Assembly: GCF_003002065.1 (NCBI RefSeq)
Contig: NZ_PVZG01000025.1
Span: forward strand, 28,219-92,218
DNA length: 64,000 bases
From: Pseudosporangium ferrugineum
GTDB lineage: Bacteria; Actinomycetota; Actinomycetes; Mycobacteriales; Micromonosporaceae
Direction of reading: 5' to 3'
Shown piece by piece: positions 53,305 through 61,332 of this stretch. The position numbers and the translations under genes were made by a program. The notes below the pieces were generated by a model. It did no database searches and was not told where the DNA came from. It saw nothing but the letters and a program-made list of their open reading frames with translations. How positions within the stretch are numbered: position 1 is the stretch's first letter; every line of letters starts with the position of its first letter.

Positions 53305-54737
53305 TCCTCCTTCTGCCGGGCCCCCGGCTGGTGCCCGGGGCGTACGGCGTACCAGCAGGCCGTCACCCACCCGGCGGCGAGCAGCAGGCTCCCCGCCAGG
53401 TCCAGGGGATGGTGAACGCCCCAATAGAGCCGGGCGAGTGCGACGCAGAGCGGGATGACGGCGGCGGCCGTCGCGGTGACCCACCGCAACCAGCCGCCCG
53501 ACCACTGCCACGTCAGCACTGCCAGAGCGCCGTACAAGCACAGCGGCGCGGCGACGTGCCCGGAGGGGAAGCTGGCCGTCGGGGGGATCTCCGGTCCCAG
53601 CGCCGGTACGGCCGGGCGCGGCCGGTTGACGACGCTGGAGGTGACGAGAAACAGCGTCACCTCACCGAGCATCACCGCGGCGAGGAAGACGATCGGGCGC
53701 AGACGGCGACGCCACGCCACGATGAGCACCACGGCGGCCAGCGTGGCAGTGAGGATGCTGTGCGTGTTGCCGATCCGGCTGCCCACCGTGGCGAGCGGGT
53801 CCAGCACGGGCCGGCGTTGCTCGACGAACCACCGCACAGCCGCCTCGTCGGAGGCCACCAGCGCGAAGCCGGACAGGACGTCGGTCACGAGCAGTCCCGC
53901 GCCGTACACCAGGCCGAGGACCATGACCCACGCCACGGCGAGTTCGGCGGCGACCCGCCACGGACGGGCCAGAACCCGGTCCTCGGCCGGCGCCGGACGC
54001 AGCTCGTCGCGGGCCTCGGGCGCAAGGCCCGCTCCGGCGTCACCGATCCCGGCGCGGCCGTCACCATGCCATTGCCGGAACGCGCCGGCTGTGATCGCCA
54101 GCCATGCGGCGCCGAGAAGCCATCCGGCGAGCACGTCGCTGATGTGGTGCACCCCCAGGGCGATGCGGGTGAAGCCGACCACGGCGACGAGCAGCACCGC
54201 AACGCTGACGAACGGAGTACGCCAGCGGCGCGGCACCGCCGGCATGAACACCAGCACCAGCACCCCGTAGGACACGAACGAGCCGAGGGCATGTCCGCTG
54301 GGAAAGCTCATCCCGGGTGCGAAGGCCACGGGCATGTCGACGACCGGACGTAGCCGGCCCACCAGCAGCTTCAGCGTGGGGTCCAGGATGAGGGCGCCCA
54401 GCGCGGTGACGACGACGTACGCGGCGAGCCGGACCTGGCGGCGGATCAGCAGGTACGCGGTGGCCAGCACCAGGACCCGCATCAGGATGGTGTGACCGCC
54501 GAAGTCGGTCAGGCCCCGGAGGGCGGCGAGCAGCAGATCCTTGCCGGCCACCCAGGCGTTCAGGGTGTCGGCGACTCGCTGGTCCGCCCGGTACAGCGGT
54601 GCCCAGGCGGTGCGAACCAGCACCATCAACAGCAGAAAGCCGAGACTGCCGATCAGAAGCGCGAGCAGCCCGACCGTGGAGCGCGAGGCGAAACGTTCCA
54701 CGCCGCGCGCGGCCCGCGGTCGTCCGTGGTCCAGCAT
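53301..54737 (-). CDS. tandem double PAP2-family phosphatase
   Basis: A 478-residue membrane protein with two complete PAP2 modules. Module 1 has KLLVGRLRPV, SFPSGHALGS and RIALGVHHISDVLAG (about residues 125-210). Module 2 has VVNRPRPAVPA, SFPSGHVAAPL and RLYWGVHHPLDLAGS (about 360-450). Each has the lysine/arginine, serine-glycine-histidine and histidine-aspartate motifs of lipid phosphatases. Most PAP2 enzymes have one module, so this is a duplication-fusion. Likely substrate: undecaprenyl or other isoprenoid/glycerol lipid phosphates. It overlaps the DUF2254 gene by 4 nt. Confidence 0.92.
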   Translation of the reverse strand: MLDHGRPRAARGVERFASRSTVGLLALLIGSLGFLLLMVLVRTAWAPLYRADQRVADTLNAWVAGKDLLLAALRGLTDFGGHTILMRVLVLATAYLLIRRQVRLAAYVVVTALGALILDPTLKLLVGRLRPVVDMPVAFAPGMSFPSGHALGSFVSYGVLVLVFMPAVPRRWRTPFVSVAVLLVAVVGFTRIALGVHHISDVLAGWLLGAAWLAITAGAFRQWHGDGRAGIGDAGAGLAPEARDELRPAPAEDRVLARPWRVAAELAVAWVMVLGLVYGAGLLVTDVLSGFALVASDEAAVRWFVEQRRPVLDPLATVGSRIGNTHSILTATLAAVVLIVAWRRRLRPIVFLAAVMLGEVTLFLVTSSVVNRPRPAVPALGPEIPPTASFPSGHVAAPLCLYGALAVLTWQWSGGWLRWVTATAAAVIPLCVALARLYWGVHHPLDLAGSLLLAAGWVTACWYAVRPGHQPGARQKEE

Positions 54738-54769
54738 CGGTTCCTCCCGGGCGCTGTGGGCGCCTGTGG

Positions 54770-55192
54770 TCAGTTCCTGCGCACTGCTTCCGTACGGCAG
54801 CGGTCGACGAGCGCCTCCACCTCGCGCTGGGCGTCCTGCAACCGGTCGAGCAGCTCCTGCAGCCGGCGGGTGTCCAGGTCGCGCAGGGCCTGGACAGCCT
54901 CGCCGACCGTCGTCATGGCGGTACGCGCCCGTTCGAGGCCCTGTTCGCAGCTGGCCGGTATGGTGATCGTCCGGTCCTCGGAGGCCGGCTGCGCCGCGTG
55001 GCTCGCGGGGGGAGCCGGTTGCGCCGTGGCGGGCGTGGCGGCGTCATCGGAACCGTCGGCGACGGCGATGAGCGTTCCGCCGAGCACCAGCCCGACGGCG
55101 AAGGCCAGCGCGGGCACGAGCCAGGACCACCGTTGCTGCCGCGGGTGTCCGGTGGCCACCTGCACGGCGGGTGGCTGTTCGGGCCGGGACAT
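54770..55192 (-). CDS. membrane-anchored hypothetical protein with coiled-coil region
   Basis: A 140-residue protein: polar N-terminus, one membrane helix (WLVPALAFAVGLVLGGTLIAVA), an alanine/proline-rich linker, then a helical segment with heptad-like spacing (TVGEAVQALRDLDTRRLQELLDRLQDAQREVEALVDR). Two cysteines (PASCEQG, DRCRTE) lie outside the membrane and could pair. It is separated from the PAP2 gene by 32 nt on the same strand. No family is recognised. Confidence 0.7.
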   Translation of the reverse strand: MSRPEQPPAVQVATGHPRQQRWSWLVPALAFAVGLVLGGTLIAVADGSDDAATPATAQPAPPASHAAQPASEDRTITIPASCEQGLERARTAMTTVGEAVQALRDLDTRRLQELLDRLQDAQREVEALVDRCRTEAVRRN

Positions 55193-55438
55193 GACCGCCT
55201 CCTCGGGATACGCGTGGCGCCGTTACTGTCCGGTTCCGCTCGGGGACCGGTGGAGCAGGTCGCGGCGGGCAGAGCTGTCGGAGCCCTGCCCGCCGCGGTT
55301 GCCGCGTCACCCGCGGCCGCAGCTCGAAGCGGTACGGTCGCGGGGACCCACCGGCATCCGGGCGGCGGTCCGGCTCTACCCGTTCGCCGCGTACCAATCA
55401 CGGTTTTCCTCCTTGTTTCGGCGGAGGATGTCGACGTT

Positions 55439-56044
55439 TCAGGACGCCGACGGGCGCACCGGCGCCTCGTCGCGGCACCGGTTGCTCGGCTCCGGCCGGG
55501 CGGCGTTGCCCGGCTGGACCAGGGCGTCGACGGTGACTGTTCCGGCGCGGTCGAAGGCGAAGGTGACCGGGATCGTGGACCCGGCGAGGATCTCGCGGTT
55601 CAGGTTCACCAGTTGCCCGTGGTAGGCGTCGAATGGGGGAACGCCGGGCGGTGATTCGCGAATGTTGGGCTGCAGCGGCTGCAGCGTCAGGGCCGGCACC
55701 GTGGTGGCCTGGCCGTCGCATTCGTCATCCCAGCGGATCTGGGCGTCGGCGGCATATGGGCTGCGGACATCGCGTAGCACGTCCGGTGACGAGCCTTCGT
55801 TGAGCAGCGTGAACCAGACCCGTGCCTCGTCACCGGTTTGGTAGCGGGAATGCTGCGGTGCGTCGACGTGTACGCCGATCAGCTCGATGGAGCCGATGTG
55901 GGCGTTGGCTCCCATCACGCTCTCCTGGAACGGGTGTGGCGCATCGCCGGGAATTGCTTGCGGATCCTCGGTCTGGCATCCGCTCACCGACGCCATCGAG
56001 ATGACCGCTGCGACGGCCCAGATTGCTCTTCTCATCGTCGTCAT
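55439..56044 (-). CDS. hypothetical lipoprotein
   Basis: A 201-residue lipoprotein with signal peptide MTTMRRAIWAVAAVISMASV and lipobox SGC. The body is beta-rich: SIELIGVHVDAPQHSRYQTGDEARVWFTLLNEG and an Ig-like continuation with IPVTFAFDRAGTVTVDALV. This resembles the copper-chaperone-like (PCuAC/DUF461) lipoproteins of actinobacteria, but the metal-binding methionine/histidine motif is not clear. The ATG at 56044 starts the signal peptide; a second ATG three codons on is possible. Confidence 0.7.
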   Translation of the reverse strand: MTTMRRAIWAVAAVISMASVSGCQTEDPQAIPGDAPHPFQESVMGANAHIGSIELIGVHVDAPQHSRYQTGDEARVWFTLLNEGSSPDVLRDVRSPYAADAQIRWDDECDGQATTVPALTLQPLQPNIRESPPGVPPFDAYHGQLVNLNREILAGSTIPVTFAFDRAGTVTVDALVQPGNAARPEPSNRCRDEAPVRPSAS

Positions 56045-56169
56045 GGCAGCGCACCTACCCGGAAGCGCTCGATGGCATAGACCTCCGGCTGTCAACTTCC
56101 AGGACTTCGCCCGGGCACGTCGGTAACCGACCACTGCGTCGGCGGGCGGGCGGTCTCCTCCCGGCGGCC

Positions 56170-56194
56170 GATTGCAGGACGGCGTCGCCGGGTA
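56170..56194 (+). promoter_or_regulatory. weak SigB-like promoter upstream of the first BrkB gene
   Basis: GATT at 56170-56173 and GGGTA at 56190-56194 with a 16-nt spacer, about 70 nt before the ATG at 56264. Only the -10 matches well. Confidence 0.3.
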
Positions 56195-56263
56195 GGGCCG
56201 CGCCGCGACGACGACCGGCGGGAGGACACCGATGACCTCGACTCCATCCGCGGACCTGCGGCG

Positions 56264-57259
56264 ATGAACGGCGGCGTGGTCATGCTTGCGGTGCGCCGGT
56301 GGCCCGGCCGAGCCCGGGACGGCGTGCGCGAGGCCGGACACATCTTCGTGCGGATGGCACGGGCGGCGATGCGGGACCGGGTGCACGGGCTCGCCGCCGA
56401 GGCGAGTTTCTGGACGATGCTGTCGCTGCCGCCTCTGCTCCTGGCGTTGCTCACCCTCATCGGTGAGCTCGGCGCGGTGTTCGGCACGGACATGGCGACA
56501 CCAGTGGCGAATGCTGTGGTGGACTGGGCCGACGGCGTGTTCACCGATCGCACGATGCACGACGTGGTGCGTCCCCTGGTGACCACCACGCTGCGCGAGG
56601 GCGGCGCCGGGGTGCTGACGTTGAGCCTGTTGCTCGCGCTGTGGAGCGGGTCGGCGGCGGTCAATGCGTACATCTCGGCGATCACGCTGGCATACGACAT
56701 GGACGGGTTGCGCAGCTTCTGGCGTACCCGTCTGCTCAGCCTCGCGGTCTATCTGTCCTCCCTCGTGATCGGGTCCGTCCTGCTTCCCTTGCTCGTCCTC
56801 GGGCCGGTCACCGCGGGCGACCTGCTCGCCGGAGTCGCAGGAGGCCACCTGACCTGGCTGGTCACCGCGGGCTACTGGCCGCTGGTCATCACCCTCGCGC
56901 TCGTCGGGCTGACGTCGCTGTACCACGTGGCCGTCCCGGTACGGACCCGCTGGCGGCGGGATCTGCCCGGCGCCGTGGTGGCCGTGCTGCTCTGGCTGGG
57001 CGGCAGCGCCGGTCTGCGCTTCTACCTCGCCTCGGGCGGCGGCGGCCACGCGGGTGCGGCGGCAGCACCCATCGCCGTGCTGATCTTCTTCTTCGTCACG
57101 GCGCTGGCCGTGCTCATCGGCGCGGAACTCAACGCCTCGATCGACGACTTCCAGCCGGACGCGTCGACCGCAACGGGCCGGCGCGAGGCCCGTAGACGCC
57201 GCCGGGTCCGGAACCGCAGTGGCGCCGGGGACCTCCGCCCGGCACAGAACGAGACGTGA
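56264..57259 (+). CDS. YihY/BrkB-family membrane protein
   Basis: A 331-residue protein with six membrane helices. The family pattern HGLAAEASFWTMLSLPPLLLALLTLIGEL and GSAAVNAYISAITLAYDMDGLRSFWRTRLLS and the final PIAVLIFFFVTALAVLIGAELNASID are clear. BrkB proteins are suggested transporters or permeases of unknown substrate. The C-terminus is highly basic. It is followed by a HesB-like gene, a membrane protein and a second BrkB-type gene. ATG codons at 56264 and 56282 are both possible. Confidence 0.9.
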   Translation: MNGGVVMLAVRRWPGRARDGVREAGHIFVRMARAAMRDRVHGLAAEASFWTMLSLPPLLLALLTLIGELGAVFGTDMATPVANAVVDWADGVFTDRTMHDVVRPLVTTTLREGGAGVLTLSLLLALWSGSAAVNAYISAITLAYDMDGLRSFWRTRLLSLAVYLSSLVIGSVLLPLLVLGPVTAGDLLAGVAGGHLTWLVTAGYWPLVITLALVGLTSLYHVAVPVRTRWRRDLPGAVVAVLLWLGGSAGLRFYLASGGGGHAGAAAAPIAVLIFFFVTALAVLIGAELNASIDDFQPDASTATGRREARRRRRVRNRSGAGDLRPAQNET

Positions 57260-57272
57260 AAGGAGAACCATC

Positions 57273-57602
57273 GTGTTCACCGTGTCGGACACCGCGACCG
57301 CAGCCATCCGTCGGATCCTGAGAAACTCCGGCACGCCACCCGGCGGCGGCGTGCGGATCGCCGCCGAACCGGGGCGGACGTCGCTGCACATCGCCGTGTC
57401 ACCGGCCCCGCATCCCGGCGACACCGTCCACGACAGGTGCGTGTTCATCGCCGAAGGCACCGGGAAACTGCTCGAGGGAAAGATCCTCGACGCGCAGGAG
57501 GACGACACGCGACGCGTGCAGTTCGTCCTCGGTGACCGCCGGCGAAACCGCTCGGACAGCCCCGTGGACAACGCGGCGGTTGCGGGTAGCGGGCGGGGAT
57601 GA
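57273..57602 (+). CDS. HesB/IscA-like protein lacking the cluster cysteines
   Basis: A 109-residue protein with the HesB/IscA fold pattern (FTVSDTATAAIRRILRNSG, VRIAAEPG, CVFIAEGTGKLLEGKILDAQ). The three conserved cysteines that bind iron or a Fe-S cluster are missing; only one cysteine remains, at an unrelated place. The start is GTG at 57273 after AAAGGAGAA. The stop overlaps the next start (ATGA at 57599). It may therefore be a fold relic with another role. Confidence 0.75.
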   Translation: MFTVSDTATAAIRRILRNSGTPPGGGVRIAAEPGRTSLHIAVSPAPHPGDTVHDRCVFIAEGTGKLLEGKILDAQEDDTRRVQFVLGDRRRNRSDSPVDNAAVAGSGRG

Positions 57603-58225
57603 CTGATGTGCTTCGCCGGGCCGATGCCGGCTTCGTGAGGATTCTCGACGGCCTCGTCGTGTTCTGGGTAGTGCCGTGGGTCGCCCTGGCGGGCTGGATC
57701 GGCTTCTCCCTGTGGGAGCTCGCCGATGTCGGAAACACCCTGGTCCAATCGGGTCAGACGCTCGACAGCGCCGGCCAGGCCCTGCAGCGCGCGGGTGACA
57801 TCCCGTTGATCGGTGATGTGCCCGAGCAGCTCGGCAACCAGGTGCGGACGACCGCGGCCGACATCATCGACAGAGGACAGCAATCCCTCGCGTACGGTCG
57901 GCAGCTCGCCGTACTCCTCGCGGTAGCGGTCGGACTGGCGCCCGTGGTGCCGGTGCTCCTGCCGTACCTGCCGGCCCGGCTCGCCCGTCGCCGTGAGGCC
58001 GAGACGGTACGGCGGCTGCTCCGCGACCCGGACCGCCGGCCTTCCCTCGACGTCTACCTCGCACACCGCGCCGTCAGCACCCTGCCCCTGCAGCGGATGG
58101 AAGCCTTGACCGCCGACCCATGGGACGACCTGACCCACGGCCGGGTGGGGATGCTCGCCGCGGCGGAACTCGCCCGCATGGGCATCGCCGGTGATCGGGC
58201 GAGTGCGGTGCGCCCGGGGCCCTGA
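57599..58225 (+). CDS. membrane protein of unknown function
   Basis: A 208-residue protein with two strong membrane helices (LVVFWVVPWVALAGWIGFSLWEL and LAVLLAVAVGLAPVVPVLLPYLPAR) separated by an extracellular loop of about 70 residues with periodic helices. The C-terminal 80 residues are cytoplasmic: YLAHRAVSTLPLQRMEALTADPWDDL. I do not recognise the family. It overlaps the HesB-like gene by 4 nt. Confidence 0.72.
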   Translation: MTDVLRRADAGFVRILDGLVVFWVVPWVALAGWIGFSLWELADVGNTLVQSGQTLDSAGQALQRAGDIPLIGDVPEQLGNQVRTTAADIIDRGQQSLAYGRQLAVLLAVAVGLAPVVPVLLPYLPARLARRREAETVRRLLRDPDRRPSLDVYLAHRAVSTLPLQRMEALTADPWDDLTHGRVGMLAAAELARMGIAGDRASAVRPGP

Positions 58226-58291
58226 ACGTCCGGTGTTCGTGGACGACCGCCGGCACGGCGGCCGCACGCCGACCGGTGGGAGGAGAGCACC

Positions 58292-59237
58292 GTGAGCACC
58301 GCCCGTACTGTCGCGGAGCTGCCCGCAGGAAAAGCCGGCCGACCAGCAACCGTTCTCGCCGCAATGCGCCGTTACGGCGTCCGCCGGTTGCTGGCCGACT
58401 CGTTCCGCCGTTTCCGCTACGGCGACGGGTTCAGCCACGCACGAGCGCTGGCCCTTTTGCTCTGCCTCGCCGTGGTGCCGCTGCTCATAGCGCTCACGGG
58501 TCTCGCCGAGGAGACCGGCATGGCTGCCGGGGGCCGCATCATCGTCTACACCGCGCTGGCACTCACCCCCGGACGCAGCGATGCACTTCTGCGCCGCCTG
58601 CTGATCGGCGAGCCGCAAGGCGACACCGGCGAGGTCGCACTCGCACTCGGCCTCGTCAGCGGCATGGTCGCCGTCACGGCCGCGGTGGCCCAGATCGAGC
58701 GGGGCGCCAACCGGCTCTACGGCATTCGCCGCGACCGGCCGACCCTGCGCAAGTACGCCCGCGCCTTCGTCCTGACGTTCCTGGCCGGCATCCCGGCCTT
58801 CGCGGGATTCGTCCTCGTCGTCGCAGGAGAGAGTCACCCGGGCGTGGGGACAGACGTACGGGTGGAATCCCTCGCTGCGCCGGCTCTGGTCCGTCCTGCA
58901 CCTGCCCATGGCGCTCCTGCTGACCATCGCCGCAGTCGCGCTCCTCTTCCGGTACGGGCCCCGCCGACGGCAGCCGTCCCTGCGCTGGCTGCTGCCCGGC
59001 ATCCTGCTCAGTACCTCGCTGTGGGTGGCGGTGACAGCGCTGCTCGGCCTCTACACCACGACGGGCTCGTCGTTCAGCGAGATCTACGGTCCACTCACAG
59101 GGGTGGTGGCCCTGCTGCTCTGGGCGAACGCCAGCGGCGTCGCATTCTTCTTCGGTGTGGCCTGCAGCGCGCAGGTCGAGGCGGTCCGCAACGGTGAACC
59201 GGCACCGTGCGAACCCGACCGGTGGGCGTCGCCCTGA
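58292..59237 (+). pseudogene. second YihY/BrkB-type membrane protein, frameshifted
   Basis: The first frame (from ATG 58292) gives GDGFSHARALALLLCLAVVPLLIALTGLAEETG, AQIERGANRLYGIRRDRPTLRKY and the third helix FVLTFLAGIPAFAGFVLVVAGE. After about 58840 the protein continues one frame on, TYGWNPSLRRLWSVLHLP, then LLLTIAAVALLFRYGPRRRQPS and SLWVAVTALLGLYTTTGSSFSEIYGPLTGVV to the stop at 59237. The 946 bp are one base more than 315 codons, so one extra base in the CCCGGG/GGGG runs at 58837-58849 is likely. It may be a sequencing error. Confidence 0.75.
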
Positions 59238-59264
59238 TCGCCGCCCTGCTGTGCGGAGGATCCG

Positions 59265-59594
59265 CTATGCCGGGCCGCCCGTGGAGGACCGCTGCTGCGA
59301 CACCACGATGGCCGCCGCCACCTCCTCGTCCGCGCCGGCCGCCCGGTACAGGTCGACCAAGCCTCGTGCAGCCGGGACGCCAGCGTGTTGAAGCATAATC
59401 AGCGCGTTGCCCAGACAGGCCCCGAGCACGACGGGGTCCACCGACACCGCCCGCAAGGCGCTCACCGCCTCGGCGCGAGCCCGCTGCCCGACGGCGCGGT
59501 ATGACCATCGGCATGCCTCGCTGGTCACGGCAAGGACAGCGAGCCGCTGGCCCTTGGTCAGCCGTGGCACCGCACGGGGCGAATTCATGTCCAT
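59265..59594 (-). CDS. small helical hypothetical protein
   Basis: A 109-residue protein made of helices: TKGQRLAVLAVTSEACRWSYRAVGQRARAEAVSALRA, then DPVVLGACLGNALIMLQHAG and ARGLVDLYRAAGADEEVAAAIVV. It is rich in alanine and has two cysteines. A perfect GTTT-N15-GGGTA promoter element lies 19 nt upstream of the ATG at 59594, which strongly supports a real gene; a second ATG at 59590 is possible. It is convergent with the BrkB-type gene. No family is recognised. Confidence 0.7.
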   Translation of the reverse strand: MDMNSPRAVPRLTKGQRLAVLAVTSEACRWSYRAVGQRARAEAVSALRAVSVDPVVLGACLGNALIMLQHAGVPAARGLVDLYRAAGADEEVAAAIVVSQQRSSTGGPA

Positions 59595-59613
59595 GACTCC
59601 ATCGCGCCGGCGC

Positions 59614-59637
59614 TACCCGGACGCTCGATCCGTAAAC
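59614..59637 (-). promoter_or_regulatory. SigB/SigF-type promoter for the small helical protein gene
   Basis: On the minus strand GTTT (59634-59637) and GGGTA (59614-59618) are 15 nt apart, and the ATG at 59594 follows 19 nt after the -10. Confidence 0.68.
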
Positions 59638-59679
59638 GGTGGCTACTGCTCTTCTGCGAAACCGCGAGTGCCGCGCCGA

Positions 59680-59704
59680 GTGTCCGGAAGTGCCCAGCGG
59701 GTAA
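59680..59704 (+). promoter_or_regulatory. SigB-like promoter, possibly leaderless, for the DUF421 gene
   Basis: GTGT at 59680-59683 and GGGTAA at 59699-59704, 15 nt apart. The -10 ends 9 nt before the ATG at 59714 and no ribosome-binding site is present, so the mRNA may be leaderless. Confidence 0.45.
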
Positions 59705-59713
59705 GCGCGCCCC

Positions 59714-60223
59714 ATGTTCTTCGACAGCTTGCAAGATCTGTGGCGCATCGCCGTCATCGGCGTCCTGACCTATGCCCTGCTCGTCGCGGTCCTGCGGAGC
59801 TCCGGCGAACGAACCCTCGCCAAGATGAACGCCTTCGACTTCGTGGTCACCGTCGCGCTGGGATCCACGCTGGCCACGATCCTGCTCTCCCGGGACGTGA
59901 CCCTGTCGGAAGGGCTGGCCGCCCTGGTGTTGCTCGTCGTCCTGCAGTTCGTGGCGACCTGGTTGTCGGTTCGCAGCGGCAAGATCCGCCACTTGCTCAA
60001 GTCGGCCCCCACTCTGCTGGTGCGGGACGGCAGGATGGACGAGGAAATGATGCGACGGCAGCGCGTGACGGCGAATGAGGTGCTGCAGGCCGTACGGTCG
60101 CAGGGGATCGGCGACCTCGGCCTCGTCGCGGCCGTCGTGCTCGAGACCGACGGCACCTTCAGCGTGATCACCAACCAGAACGCCGGTGAGCATACGGCGC
60201 TGAGCAACGTCCAGGGGACCTGA
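59714..60223 (+). CDS. DUF421/YetF-family membrane protein
   Basis: A 169-residue protein. Three membrane helices are followed by the family signature NAFDFVVTVALGSTLATILLS and a small cytoplasmic domain (PTLLVRDGRMDEEMMRRQRVTANEVLQAVRSQG), then VVLETDGTFSVI. YetF-type proteins are common in spore-forming bacteria and have an unclear role. The gene is divergent from the small helical protein and both have SigB-like promoters. Confidence 0.9.
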   Translation: MFFDSLQDLWRIAVIGVLTYALLVAVLRSSGERTLAKMNAFDFVVTVALGSTLATILLSRDVTLSEGLAALVLLVVLQFVATWLSVRSGKIRHLLKSAPTLLVRDGRMDEEMMRRQRVTANEVLQAVRSQGIGDLGLVAAVVLETDGTFSVITNQNAGEHTALSNVQGT

Positions 60224-60346
60224 CACCTCCGCCGGCAAGTGTCGTGTGCGGGCGCCCGCATCGGTACGCCCGCACACCGACCGCTCGGTGAGTTCAGCAC
60301 CGACGATCACTGTTCAGCGTCGATGCGACGATCCTTCGCCGCCCCG

Positions 60347-60362
60347 GTGACAATTCCGTGAC
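60347..60362 (-). promoter_or_regulatory. GTCAC direct repeat, 11-bp period, minus orientation
   Basis: Forward GTGAC at 60347-60351 and 60358-60362, read on the minus strand as two GTCAC units 11 bp apart. It lies about 60 bp from a plus-strand GTCAC/GTCAT pair before the K+ channel gene. Confidence 0.4.
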
Positions 60363-60409
60363 GAAACGGCGTAACGGGTTGGTGGCCGAGGCGCCGGTCC
60401 TCCAGAACC

Positions 60410-60425
60410 GTCACGCAGTTGTCAT
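60410..60425 (+). promoter_or_regulatory. 11-bp-period GTCAC/GTCAT direct repeat upstream of the K+ channel gene
   Basis: GTCAC at 60410-60414 and GTCAT at 60421-60425 with an 11-bp period, in the context ACCGTCACGCAGTTGTCATG. It is very like the pair at 34273. Confidence 0.45.
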
Positions 60426-60521
60426 GTTCCAGCGCGCCGGCTGCCGAGCGGTTGCTGGACACTTCTCGCCGGCTGGGTGTCCCGGGGCCGACCGGGATCA
60501 CGACCGCGGACGAGGAGATTG

Positions 60522-61286
60522 ATGACGACGAAGCACAGCCGCCTGCAGCAGTGGGAGCGCACTGCCGCGCCGTACCTGACGGCCATGTCGGTCCTGTTCA
60601 TCGCCGTCTACGCAGTCCCGATCCTGTGGCCGGGCATCGACCCGGTATGGGGAAGGATCTGCGACGGCGCGGGCCTGCTCATCTGGGCACTGTTCGGTGC
60701 CGACTACGTGACCCGCTTCTCCCTGGCCGACGGCAGGCGCCGCTTCGTACGGGCGCACTGGTTCGACCTGCTCGTGCTGCTGCTGCCTGCCCTGCGCCCG
60801 TTGCGGGCTCTTCGTCTCGTCTTCGCGCTGAAGGTGCTCAACCAGCGTGCCGAGTCCTGGACCCGGGGACGTCTCGCGGTTTACGTGGGTGGCGCCACCG
60901 TCCTGCTGGTCGCTGTAGCGGCGCTGGCGGTGCTGGACGCCGAGCGCGGACAGCCGGGCGCCGCCATCGACTCGTACCCGGAGGCGCTCTGGTGGGGCGT
61001 GGTGACGATCACGACGGTGGGGTACGGGGACCTGGCTCCGGTGACCATGGAGGGTCGGCTGGTGGCCGTCGCCATGATGATCGGCGGCATCGGCCTTCTC
61101 GGTTTCGTCACCGGTTCGGTGACCAGCTGGATCGTCGACCGCGTCGCCGCCGGGCCGAAACCCGAGGAAATCACCCGTGAACAGCTCACGGAACTCCTCG
61201 ACGAGATGCGAAGTCTCCGCAACGAAATCGCCGAGCTGAGAAAGCCGATGCGTGGTCCCGAGGTCAGCCGCGCTCCCGAGGGCTGA
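60522..61286 (+). CDS. voltage-gated-type potassium channel
   Basis: A 254-residue ion channel. An N-terminal four-helix region (PYLTAMSVLFIAVYAVPILW; ADYVTRFSLADGRRRF; RALRLVFALKVLN) resembles a reduced voltage-sensor domain. The pore loop carries the selectivity filter TITTVGYGDLAP, followed by the last membrane helix and a cytoplasmic coiled-coil tail (ITREQLTELLDEMRSLRNEIAEL) for tetramer formation. The ATG at 60522 follows GAGGAGATTG. Two GTCAC-type direct repeats upstream suggest response-regulator control. Confidence 0.92.
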   Translation: MTTKHSRLQQWERTAAPYLTAMSVLFIAVYAVPILWPGIDPVWGRICDGAGLLIWALFGADYVTRFSLADGRRRFVRAHWFDLLVLLLPALRPLRALRLVFALKVLNQRAESWTRGRLAVYVGGATVLLVAVAALAVLDAERGQPGAAIDSYPEALWWGVVTITTVGYGDLAPVTMEGRLVAVAMMIGGIGLLGFVTGSVTSWIVDRVAAGPKPEEITREQLTELLDEMRSLRNEIAELRKPMRGPEVSRAPEG

Positions 61287-61307
61287 CTGAGCTGCCGGGA
61301 TGAACAC

Positions 61308-61322
61308 CGCGCTGTCAGCGCG
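61308..61322. terminator. GC-rich hairpin between convergent genes
   Basis: CGCGCTG and CAGCGCG flank a single T at 61315, forming an odd palindrome in the gap between the K+ channel gene and a convergent oxidoreductase gene. There is no T-run, so it is at best a weak bidirectional terminator. Confidence 0.3.
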
Positions 61323-61332
61323 AGACCCCGGC

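Noticed and set aside
55439..59002. A 1187-codon minus-strand open frame over the BrkB and HesB-like genes
   Set aside because: Only its last 201 codons (the lipoprotein) are protein-like; the rest is a shadow of plus-strand genes.
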